From: Bacteroidales bacterium | GTDB lineage: Bacteria > Bacteroidota > Bacteroidia > Bacteroidales > WCHB1-69 | Assembly (NCBI GenBank): GCA_017618435.1 | Contig: JAFZUH010000258.1 | Coordinates: 1 to 8,044 of the forward strand | Direction: 5' to 3' | DNA: 8,044 nucleotides | Part shown: piece by piece, positions 1-6,157 of the stretch | Numbering within the stretch: position 1 is the stretch's first letter | Layout of the letters: each line of letters starts with the position of its first letter | Program-made: the position numbers and the translations under genes | Notes under the pieces: model-generated | Seen by the model: only the letters and a program-made list of their open reading frames with translations | The model's database searches: none | What the model was told of the DNA's origin: nothing

Positions 1-542
1 GAACAATATTGCATTGACAACAATCCTAAAAACGGTGAAAACGGTTTTTTGAGATGTATCTCTACAAGCGTATCGTTTATGGCTAAAAAAGCAGGTTTTC
101 CTTTAATAGAATCAACCATACTAAATAACCATGCTCCGGGAGAAGCCACTTTGGGGTCTAAAATTCGATTGAAACTGTAAACAACATCTTTCGCTGTCAT
201 TTTTCGCTTTTGCGGGAAACGGAAAAAATCTGTTTCATGAAAAAACACATCGTTCCTAAGGTAAAAGCGATAAACTTTACCATCTGCAGAAATGTCCCAA
301 TTGGTTGCCAAACAAGGTTGTATCTGCAATTGGCTGTCTAATTGCACAAGACTGTTAAACAACTGATTGCATGCCCAAATATTGGCTTGGTCTTTAGCAA
401 AAGCAGGATCTAAAGAGGTAATGCCCGCAGATTCATTGTAACGGAAAACCTGTCTGTTGTGTGTATCTTGTTTCCCCTTACACGAAAGCAATAGAATAGT
501 CAACAAAAACCAATATGACAATCGAATTGCTCCCGCCCGCAT
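1..542 (-). CDS. ABC-type peptide-binding lipoprotein, SBP_bac_5 family (C-terminus beyond window)
   Basis: I read this partial gene directly from the minus strand: an ATG at 542-540 opens 180 codons with no stop before the window edge. The N-terminus has a hydrophobic stretch ending in a lipobox (LLLSC, Cys21), so the product is probably a lipoprotein cleaved by signal peptidase II. The mature part matches the start of extracellular solute-binding family 5 (oligopeptide/dipeptide/nickel type): an ITSLDPAFAKD segment, then LATNWDISADGK, YRFYLRNDVFFHE and AKDVVYSFNRILDP, which are the usual landmarks of that fold. Members bind peptides or other small ligands outside the inner membrane and pass them to an ABC permease, but no permease gene is visible here, so the ligand is unknown. 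The start lies 2 bp after the stop of the LysM gene, and a purine-rich AAAGAAGA stretch lies inside that gene's end. Family call confident; substrate not assignable. Confidence 0.85.
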   Translation of the reverse strand, partial: MRAGAIRLSYWFLLTILLLSCKGKQDTHNRQVFRYNESAGITSLDPAFAKDQANIWACNQLFNSLVQLDSQLQIQPCLATNWDISADGKVYRFYLRNDVFFHETDFFRFPQKRKMTAKDVVYSFNRILDPKVASPGAWLFSMVDSIKGKPAFLAINDTLVEIHLKKPFSPFLGLLSMQYC

Positions 543-544
543 AC

Positions 545-2443
545 TTATCTTCTTTTACGTTTTGTCGGCACCTCTTCTTCAAAATCAGTAGTAGCCTCTA
601 TGTATTTATAATCTTTGATTTTGAAAATATTCACAAACGTATTTTCCAATGTATTAACATTATGCGGAGCAAATTCATATTTAGTGGAAAGCAAAGCATT
701 GTTAGGTGTTTCACATGTATCAAATGCTGTACCTTTTTCGCATAAACTACTTAAAAAATAGTATGTTATATCATAACCCTGAAAAGCAAAATGCTTCAAT
801 GTCGGTTCGATTTGATATTTTTCACGAAATCTTTGCAAAAAACCAATCACATTTTCACGGCTGTAATCTACAAAATAGGGACTGACATAATGTGTTTTTA
901 AGCCCATCAAATATTCTGTTTCAATATTATCAAAATTCAGCCAAGATTCCGGAGCCACCAAAGTAACATTTGTATAATTGCTGGCATGAAAACTTTGAAC
1001 AAAACTGGTTACCGTTATTTCTCCACTAAAAAATGTAAGAACATAGTTTTCGCAAGCGGGATTGACAGCCGATTTTACGCCTGCTATGCCTGCAGATTGC
1101 ATATCAATTTCTTTCATTGATATATTTGTTTCAGCCAATGTTGTTTGCAAGGCAGCGGTATAATCTTTTATCATACTTTGTTCCTTGGGAGTTTGATTAT
1201 TAACAACAATAATATTTGCAGTCGGAGTTCTGCTATTGATATATTGGGCTAATTTTACACCTTGATTAAAATAAGAAGGAGTGGCTTTGTAGACCAGAGA
1301 ACCACAATCATCAAAAGTTATAGAAAACGGATTGACCAAACAAATACCGTGATTTTTTGCATATTGACACATCTCCATAAATTCTTTTCCAAAAAACGGA
1401 CCTATAATCAAATCGGCATTTTGAAGTTCGCCACTATTAATCAGTTCCGTCATTCTTTCAGAAGAAATCTCGTTTACATCTTCTATTTTCAACTGAATAC
1501 GGATATTCGGATATTGTTTTTCAACATCTTCTACGGCTAACAATAGGGCTTCATAAAATTGAATAAACGAAAATTGTTTTATCCGCTTATAATCATCTAA
1601 AGATTTCAGATTGGCTACATCAAAATCGGTACCCTTTGACAAATAAAGGGGAATAAACATATAAACCTGATAAAAATCTTTCTTTTGTCCTATTTTTGCA
1701 TTGGTTATGATATTGGCATTTTGTTGGTCTTCTTTGGCAATTGTTTCTATCATCTCTTGCGGAGATTCATTTGGCTGTACTGCCCCTTGTACATCGGGAA
1801 TGCGAATTTGTTGACCAATAGAAATCTGTTCTGTCAAATCGGGATTCAAGGTTTTGATTACCTCAAGTCTGACACCATATTTTTTTGCAATACCAAACAA
1901 TGTTTCACCCTGTTGCACAATATGAATGCGAGGTTGATTGTTTTCAACAACAACAGTAGTTTGGTTTTTGTTTTTGTCCTTATCTTTTTTATTTCCACCG
2001 ATAGAACTTGTAATAATGCTATTGTCATTAGGTAAAATAGGCACATTGATGACTTGACCGCTTCGCAAAGTTTGTTTATCTGTCACAGCAGGATTCAGCA
2101 AAGAAAGCTCATCTTCAGATATTTGTCTTGTTTTGGCAATCAAAGCCCAAGTATCGCCTTGTTTGATGGAATAGGCTTCTATTTCTTTGTTTGACAACGG
2201 AATATAAACAATTTCATCAATAGCCAAACCTTTTGCCGTCTGTGCATTATAAGCAATAATCGTATCTACATGCACTCCATACAAAATAGACAACCTATAC
2301 AAAGTTTGTCCCTTAACAACTTTATGAGCATAAAACAAATGCTTATTGACAATTGAAGTTTCTGTTGTTTTGGTTGTTTGAGCCAAAACACTTGATATAC
2401 ATATTACTAATAATAATGCAACAATATTTTTACGCATGACCAT
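545..2443 (-). CDS. Secreted protein with three LysM domains and a type I periplasmic-binding fold
   Basis: 632 residues. A signal peptide covers about residues 3-21 (basic MRKN, hydrophobic core, likely cut after VLA before QTT). Three LysM repeats follow at about 38-83, 89-136 and 172-216; each has the typical opening (VVKGQTLYRLS, IKQGDTWALIA, VQQGETLFGIA) and a closing IPL/VPI/IPD. A lysine/asparagine-rich linker (about 150-165) separates LysM2 from LysM3. From about 257 to 600 the sequence resembles a type I periplasmic-binding (Leu/Ile/Val-binding) domain, with segments such as ADLIIGPFFGKEF, GICLVNPFS and LVAPESWLNF. The tail is basic (KRKRR). LysM binds N-acetylglucosamine-containing glycan, so the protein should sit on peptidoglycan in the periplasm. 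By analogy with LpoA, whose binding-fold domain activates a peptidoglycan synthase, a cell-wall regulatory role is possible, but that is inference. The start could be Met1 (2443) or Met3 (2437); Met3 gives the more typical signal peptide. It lies 9 bp after guaA. Confidence 0.88.
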   Translation of the reverse strand: MVMRKNIVALLLVICISSVLAQTTKTTETSIVNKHLFYAHKVVKGQTLYRLSILYGVHVDTIIAYNAQTAKGLAIDEIVYIPLSNKEIEAYSIKQGDTWALIAKTRQISEDELSLLNPAVTDKQTLRSGQVINVPILPNDNSIITSSIGGNKKDKDKNKNQTTVVVENNQPRIHIVQQGETLFGIAKKYGVRLEVIKTLNPDLTEQISIGQQIRIPDVQGAVQPNESPQEMIETIAKEDQQNANIITNAKIGQKKDFYQVYMFIPLYLSKGTDFDVANLKSLDDYKRIKQFSFIQFYEALLLAVEDVEKQYPNIRIQLKIEDVNEISSERMTELINSGELQNADLIIGPFFGKEFMEMCQYAKNHGICLVNPFSITFDDCGSLVYKATPSYFNQGVKLAQYINSRTPTANIIVVNNQTPKEQSMIKDYTAALQTTLAETNISMKEIDMQSAGIAGVKSAVNPACENYVLTFFSGEITVTSFVQSFHASNYTNVTLVAPESWLNFDNIETEYLMGLKTHYVSPYFVDYSRENVIGFLQRFREKYQIEPTLKHFAFQGYDITYYFLSSLCEKGTAFDTCETPNNALLSTKYEFAPHNVNTLENTFVNIFKIKDYKYIEATTDFEEEVPTKRKRR

Positions 2444-2452
2444 TACAAATAT

Positions 2453-3982
2453 TTATTCCCATTCAATAGTAGCAGGCGGTTTGGAACTAATATCATAAAC
2501 AACTCTGTTCACTCCTCTTACTTTGTTGATAATTTCATTGGACACCTTTGCCAACAATTCATACGGCAAATGCACCCAATCGGCAGTCATACCATCTGTT
2601 GAGGTAACAGCCCGCAAAGCCACACAATTTTCATAAGTGCGTTCATCACCCATAACACCTACCGATTTTACAGGCAATAGCACGGCTCCGGCTTGCCATG
2701 TTTTATCATACCAACCCGATTCTTGCAGGTTGTCAATGAAAATAGCATCAACTTCTTGCAAAATACGCACTTTTTCTTCTGTTATATCTCCCAGTATTCT
2801 TATTCCCAAACCGGGACCGGGAAACGGATGACGTTTAAGCAACATATCCGGAATATGCAAACTGCGACCTATTTGACGCACTTCGTCTTTAAAAAGCAAA
2901 CGTAAAGGTTCTACTACCTTTAATTTCATATAATCGGGCAAACCTCCAACATTATGATGTGATTTTATGGTAGCAGATGGCCCTTTTACCGATTGTGATT
3001 CAATAACATCAGGATAAATTGTACCCTGTGCCAACCATTTTACATCGCTTATTTTTTTTGCTTCTTGGTCAAAAACATCTATAAAAGTTCCCCCGATAAT
3101 TTTTCTTTTCCGTTCAGGGTCGGTAACACCTTGCAGTTTTTGATAAAACAATTGCGAAGCATCTACGCCAATAACATTCAAACCTGTTTGTTTATAATTG
3201 TTCAAGACAGATTCAAACTCATTTTTTCTCAACAATCCATTATTGACAAAAATACCTGTCATGTTTTTTCCTATAGCCTTATGCAACAAATAAGCGGCCA
3301 CAGAAGAATCAACACCACCGGAAATACCGAGAATAACCTTATCGTTTCCCAATTGTTCTTGCAAAGCCTTAACGCTTGATTCAATAAAAGAATCAGGAGT
3401 CCAACTTTGTCGGCAAGCACAAATACCGACAACAAAATTTTTCAACAAAACAATACCTTGTTCACTATGATGTACTTCCGGATGAAATTGAATACCAAAA
3501 GTCTGTTCTCCTTTTATTTGAAAACCGGCATATTTCACATCTGCCGTTCCGCAAATAGCCTCAAAACTATCGGGAATATTGGTAATGCTATCCCCATGCG
3601 ACATCCACACCTGCGTATTCAATTGCAAACCTTGCATTAAAGGATTTTGAGCATTGATATGTACCAATTTGGCTCGCCCATATTCTCTTGACGGAGACGA
3701 TTGCACTTTTCCTCCCTCATGATAAGCCAAATACTGGGCACCATAGCAAACCCCCAAAACAGGCACTTTGCCTCTATATAAATTCAAATCAGGTTGAGGA
3801 GCCTCGGGATTATAAACCGAATACGGACTGCCAGACAATATTACACCCTTAACATTTTTCGGCAATTCTTTGATTGCATTAAAGGGGTGTATCTCACAAT
3901 ATACATTCAATTCACGAATACGTCTTGCTATCAATTGTGTATATTGAGAACCAAAATCAAGTATTAAAATCATTTCTTCCAT
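2453..3982 (-). CDS. guaA: GMP synthase (glutamine-hydrolysing)
   Basis: Catalyses the last step of guanine nucleotide synthesis: XMP + glutamine + ATP to GMP + glutamate + AMP + PPi, in the cytosol. From the ATG at 3982 the protein has 509 residues, the usual family length. The N-terminal class I glutamine amidotransferase domain (about 1-190) has the triad Cys79 in GVCYGAQ, His167 and Glu169 in FHPEV. The ATP pyrophosphatase domain follows with the P-loop SGGVDSS at about 221-227, and the C-terminal dimerisation/XMP-binding domain holds RHPFPGPGLGIRILGD, GDERTYE and the terminal SKPPATIEWE. No key residue is missing. The open frame extends upstream to 4048, but those extra 22 residues are not family-like and overlap a TAnnTTTG promoter motif, so I reject them. 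An ATG at 3973 (MILILDFGSQ) is an equally plausible start. First gene of the apparent guaA-LysM-SBP transcript. Confidence 0.97.
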   Translation of the reverse strand: MEEMILILDFGSQYTQLIARRIRELNVYCEIHPFNAIKELPKNVKGVILSGSPYSVYNPEAPQPDLNLYRGKVPVLGVCYGAQYLAYHEGGKVQSSPSREYGRAKLVHINAQNPLMQGLQLNTQVWMSHGDSITNIPDSFEAICGTADVKYAGFQIKGEQTFGIQFHPEVHHSEQGIVLLKNFVVGICACRQSWTPDSFIESSVKALQEQLGNDKVILGISGGVDSSVAAYLLHKAIGKNMTGIFVNNGLLRKNEFESVLNNYKQTGLNVIGVDASQLFYQKLQGVTDPERKRKIIGGTFIDVFDQEAKKISDVKWLAQGTIYPDVIESQSVKGPSATIKSHHNVGGLPDYMKLKVVEPLRLLFKDEVRQIGRSLHIPDMLLKRHPFPGPGLGIRILGDITEEKVRILQEVDAIFIDNLQESGWYDKTWQAGAVLLPVKSVGVMGDERTYENCVALRAVTSTDGMTADWVHLPYELLAKVSNEIINKVRGVNRVVYDISSKPPATIEWE

Positions 3983-3987
3983 AAATA

Positions 3988-3995
3988 CAAAAGTA
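3988..3995 (-). promoter_or_regulatory. Putative guaA promoter, Bacteroidota -7 motif
   Basis: On the minus strand this reads TACTTTTG, a perfect match to the Bacteroidota -7 consensus TAnnTTTG. It ends 5 bases before the ATG at 3982 and 14 before the ATG at 3973. A transcript starting about 5 bases after the motif would be nearly leaderless for the first ATG, or carry a leader of about 10 bases for the second. I see no convincing TTTG-type -33 element at the expected distance upstream. Motif seen; function inferred. Confidence 0.45.
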
Positions 3996-4057
3996 CAACT
4001 TTTTTTATTGCATTTGTACATATTTTTTATTTTATTTGTTTTCAACAAGAAAAACTA

Positions 4058-4065
4058 CAAAAATA
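4058..4065 (-). promoter_or_regulatory. Possible promoter motif inside repeat copy A
   Basis: Minus strand TATTTTTG fits TAnnTTTG and could give guaA a transcript with a leader of about 70 bases. The tract is so T-rich that chance is a real alternative. At the position corresponding to the fic promoter motif of copy B, copy A reads TAGTTTTT, which has lost the final G of the consensus. Confidence 0.2.
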
Positions 4066-4110
4066 TTACCGTGTTTATTGAAAAAAATAATTTTCCTGAT
4101 ATTTTTTTCC

Positions 4111-4131
4111 TGAAAATTTTATAAATTTTCA
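4111..4131. terminator. AT-rich hairpin after fic (weak terminator candidate)
   Basis: Perfect 9-bp arms TGAAAATTT and AAATTTTCA separated by TAT, beginning 10 bases after the fic stop codon in the direction of transcription. The stem has one G/C pair only, and no U-run follows directly on the minus strand (GGAAAAAAA comes first, a T-run about 25 bases later), so this is not a classic intrinsic terminator. It could equally be part of a recombination site or a mere AT-rich dyad. Confidence 0.25.
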
Positions 4132-4141
4132 ACTTGAACTT

Positions 4142-5293
4142 TTAAACTCCTTTCTCAAGTTCATTATACAAGGACAACCCTTTCACCGTCAGCAGGTACT
4201 TCTGGCGAGGATGGCGGGGAGATTGGGGATAAAGCATACGAATATAACCCTCTGCTATTGCAGGTGATAGATAAAGGTTTATAAAGTTATCCCTACCTTT
4301 AAGATTTAAATTAGCCATCATTTCTTTTACAGACAACTGTTTGTTTCCAACAATTTTAATAATCTCAACGATATTAGAATTATCTGTGGAAAACTTGTCC
4401 TGCACTTGTCTTATACTTGTCCTGTACTTATCCCGTGTCTGTTCACTTTCTGGCATTTTCCACTCTTCTGGTGGATTAATTATCATGTGACGGTTCTTCA
4501 ATATGTTGTTCTCGCCAAGTAGCAGATTTCGAAAAAAACGTACGAGAAATATAGGTTCATAAGCTATCCCTTTTGCAAGATTACGATAGTTTGCCCGTAC
4601 CAAGGCGTTACGGAAATACCAAGAATGCAGTTCAAACATTTCATTATTAACATCAAATCCTTGAGACCTCAAGTATTTGATAGTAAAGACAGCCGTTGCT
4701 CGGGTGTTGCCTTCCTGAAACGGATGAATCTGCCATAAACCTGCAACAAACTTGGCAAGATGTTCCACCATTCTATCTTTATCCAAATCAGTATAATCAA
4801 ACTGACGTTCCTGATTTAAATCATATTCTATTGCCATGTGCAAGTCTTGCCACCGCCCGTAAAGCACGGAATCTCCCCGTAACACCCACTCCTTCTTTGA
4901 AATGTCATATTCTCGAAATTGTCCGGCATGCTTGAACACTCCCTCAAAAATGGCCCTATGGATGGCCGCCAATCCAGCTACGCTATAGGTAAAGGCATCT
5001 GTTTGAAGCATCTTCGAAATGTTGCTGGAAACAATGTCGGCTTCTTCTTTGTCGCCATCATCCTTGTCGTGAATGGTTTTGGTAATATAGTATTGTTTTA
5101 CCCTCTCACGAGCCTCATCAATAGAGATTTCTCCTTCGATGTTGCGGCGTGCTGTTTCTTGCAAGTACTCCGATGTATTCAGTCCATCTACGGCCTGTAA
5201 GCCGATAGCCACGCGCCATGCCTCGGCTCGCTCCTGTTGTGCAGGCTCCCCTTGGCGTATGTATTCATCGAAATCTATATATTTGTCGGTCAT
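4142..5293 (-). CDS. fic: Fic family protein (probable AMP-transferase) with VbhA-like inhibitory N-terminus
   Basis: 383 residues. Fic proteins transfer AMP, or sometimes another phosphate-containing group, from a nucleotide to hydroxyl side chains of target proteins. The active-site motif HPFQEGNTR lies at 190-198 with His190 as catalytic base; the family form is HPFx(D/E)GNxR, so all key positions are present, with Thr where Gly is common. The target-docking flap is visible at about 134-151 (KEWVLRGDSVLYGRW). Residues about 24-70 resemble the small antitoxin VbhA, with VDGL where VbhA has LEGL, so the protein seems to carry its own inhibitor. After the core, residues 286-301 are encoded by an 11-bp tandem array, and about 305-383 look like a winged-helix domain (KQLSVKEMMANLNLKGRDNF, EGYIRMLYPQ). 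It sits between two direct repeats, downstream of a type I restriction gene. Target unknown; a role as toxin or defence accessory is inferred. Confidence 0.92.
   Translation of the reverse strand: MTDKYIDFDEYIRQGEPAQQERAEAWRVAIGLQAVDGLNTSEYLQETARRNIEGEISIDEARERVKQYYITKTIHDKDDGDKEEADIVSSNISKMLQTDAFTYSVAGLAAIHRAIFEGVFKHAGQFREYDISKKEWVLRGDSVLYGRWQDLHMAIEYDLNQERQFDYTDLDKDRMVEHLAKFVAGLWQIHPFQEGNTRATAVFTIKYLRSQGFDVNNEMFELHSWYFRNALVRANYRNLAKGIAYEPIFLVRFFRNLLLGENNILKNRHMIINPPEEWKMPESEQTRDKYRTSIRQVQDKFSTDNSNIVEIIKIVGNKQLSVKEMMANLNLKGRDNFINLYLSPAIAEGYIRMLYPQSPRHPRQKYLLTVKGLSLYNELEKGV
4393..4436 (-). repeat. Four tandem 11-bp units inside fic
   Basis: Minus strand units in order: ACGGGATAAGT, ACAGGACAAGT, ATAAGACAAGT, GCAGGACAAGT, so a consensus near ACAGGACAAGT. 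Because 11 is not a multiple of 3, three units (33 bp) make an 11-residue protein period, and the array encodes Thr286 to Phe301 (DKYRTS, then RQVQDKF). It lies in the linker between the Fic core and the C-terminal winged-helix-like region. Adding or removing one unit would shift the frame. I followed both other frames after the array: one stops after 4 codons, the other after about 22. Confidence 0.9.
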
Positions 5294-5351
5294 AATTCTA
5301 ATTATTTATGATACCATTCTCGTTATAACAATACCCTATGGTTTCAACAAG

Positions 5352-5359
5352 CAAAGTTA
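5352..5359 (-). promoter_or_regulatory. Putative fic promoter, Bacteroidota -7 motif
   Basis: Minus strand TAACTTTG matches TAnnTTTG perfectly and would start a transcript near 5345, giving fic a leader of about 50 bases. It lies within repeat copy B. No clear -33 element is visible upstream, where the sequence is nearly all A and T. If real, fic is transcribed separately from the hsdR-peptidase pair. Confidence 0.45.
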
Positions 5360-5413
5360 TAAAAAATATTTCCATATTTATTGAAAAAAATAATTTTCCT
5401 GATATTTTTTCCC

Positions 5414-5434
5414 TGAAAATTTTATAAATTTTCA
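5414..5434. terminator. AT-rich hairpin after the YgjP-like gene (weak terminator candidate)
   Basis: Same 9-bp arms and TAT spacer as the hairpin in copy A, starting 15 bases after the peptidase stop codon. No U-run follows directly on the minus strand. Its identical position after two unrelated genes fits either a shared 3' element or simply membership of the repeat. Confidence 0.25.
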
Positions 5435-5449
5435 ACTTGAACTTTTAAA

Positions 5450-6157
5450 CTACCTCATTATCCTTTCCAATTTGTTTTTCCATTTCTCCCAATGTGGCAT
5501 CTCCTTAGTTAGCAATGCATAAAATTCTTTGGTGTGGTTGCGGTGTACCAAATGACAAAGTTCGTGGGTGATGACATATTCTATGCACCCTCTTGGTACG
5601 CAAATAAGCCTTGGATTTAGATAGATAGTGCAATTTGCTGTGCAATAGCCCCAGCGTTTTTCCATCTTTCTAATTTTTAGACTATTGGGTGTAACACCGT
5701 ATGTTGAAAACTTTTCGATTATGGGTTTTGCGTATTCTGCAAATTTTATTTCAGCCCTGCTGCGATACCATTTTTGCATAATAGTTTCTACAGCATTTTT
5801 GCTTTTACATTCAATTTCAATGATATTGTTCTGATAATGTACAGCATTTTTGTCGGAACATTTTATCCGTAACATATATTGTCGGCCAAGATATAAATGA
5901 GATTCACCGCTGACATATCTGCGTTCAGCCGTTGGGATGCCAAACGATTCAAAATAGCGTTGTTGCTTGAGAATCCATGCCGCTTTTTTATGGATTTTCT
6001 CTCTTATTTTCTCTATTATGGCGTCGCATGGTGCCTTTAATATTACTGTTCCATCTGGGTGCACTTGTATGCCGAGTGTTTTACGCTGTACGTATTCAAT
6101 GCTGTATTCAATGACAGTAGTGCCGTATGCTATGCAGTCGGTGGTTACTTTATCCAT
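5450..6157 (-). CDS. YgjP-like zinc metallopeptidase (M48/WLM-type, DUF45)
   Basis: 235 residues from the ATG at 6157, about the usual YgjP length. The zinc site is clear: HELCH at 198-202 with His205 and His208 just after it (HRNHTKEF), preceded by the family blocks RWGYCTANCTIYLNPRL (168-184) and IEYVITHELCH. Proteins of this family have the fold and metal site of a protease, but natural substrates are poorly known. They are often encoded next to type I restriction genes, as here, where the gene directly follows and overlaps hsdR; a role in handling or turning over the restriction complex is a guess. The overlap with hsdR is 13 bp, which suggests translational coupling. The frame is open further to a TTG at 6178; I prefer the ATG because it gives a normal length and a short overlap. 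No signal peptide, so cytosolic. Function beyond the metal site not known. Confidence 0.88.
   Translation of the reverse strand: MDKVTTDCIAYGTTVIEYSIEYVQRKTLGIQVHPDGTVILKAPCDAIIEKIREKIHKKAAWILKQQRYFESFGIPTAERRYVSGESHLYLGRQYMLRIKCSDKNAVHYQNNIIEIECKSKNAVETIMQKWYRSRAEIKFAEYAKPIIEKFSTYGVTPNSLKIRKMEKRWGYCTANCTIYLNPRLICVPRGCIEYVITHELCHLVHRNHTKEFYALLTKEMPHWEKWKNKLERIMR

Larger units (their letters stand above)
4041..4148. repeat. Direct repeat, copy A (between fic and guaA)
   Basis: Partner of the copy at 5343-5451, in the same orientation. The core 4074-4148 (75 bp) aligns without gaps to 5377-5451 with a single difference (T at 4108, C at 5411). The remaining 33 bases, 4041-4073, align more loosely to 5343-5376 with several substitutions and one indel. 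The repeat starts at the very end of fic: the TAA stop at 4142-4144 lies inside it. It contains an 11-bp palindrome TTCAACTTGAA at 4128-4138, an AT-rich hairpin at 4111-4131 and two copies of TCAGGAAAA (minus strand). I see no terminal inverted repeats, so a MITE or IS end is not supported. Confidence 0.9.
5343..5451. repeat. Direct repeat, copy B (between the YgjP-like gene and fic)
   Basis: Second copy of the repeat at 4041-4148, same orientation, offset 1303 bp in the core (75 bp, one difference). It begins at the end of the YgjP-like gene, sharing the last two bases of its TAG stop (5450-5452), and runs towards the fic start, ending about 50 bp before it. The 11-bp palindrome recurs at 5431-5441 and the hairpin at 5414-5434. 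Here the loosely matching part carries a good -7 motif for fic. Together the copies bracket exactly the fic coding sequence plus its leader. Confidence 0.9.

Noticed and set aside
1965..1995. Low-complexity T-rich stretch as a possible slippage site in the LysM gene
   Set aside because: It encodes a plain Lys/Asn/Asp linker between LysM2 and LysM3, with no regular unit and the frame intact.
3983..4048. Upstream extension of guaA by 22 residues (start at 4048)
   Set aside because: The extra residues are unlike GuaA N-termini and the DNA overlaps the likely promoter; ATG at 3982 or 3973 fits the family.
4041..4148. IS or MITE insertion
   Set aside because: No terminal inverted repeats, no target-site duplication that I can define and no transposase frame; the only dyads are internal and short.
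4041..5451. Integron gene cassette (fic plus attC-like site)
   Set aside because: The layout is cassette-like, but I find no pair of attC core sites (GTTRRRY with RYYYAAC) in the repeats and no integrase in the window.
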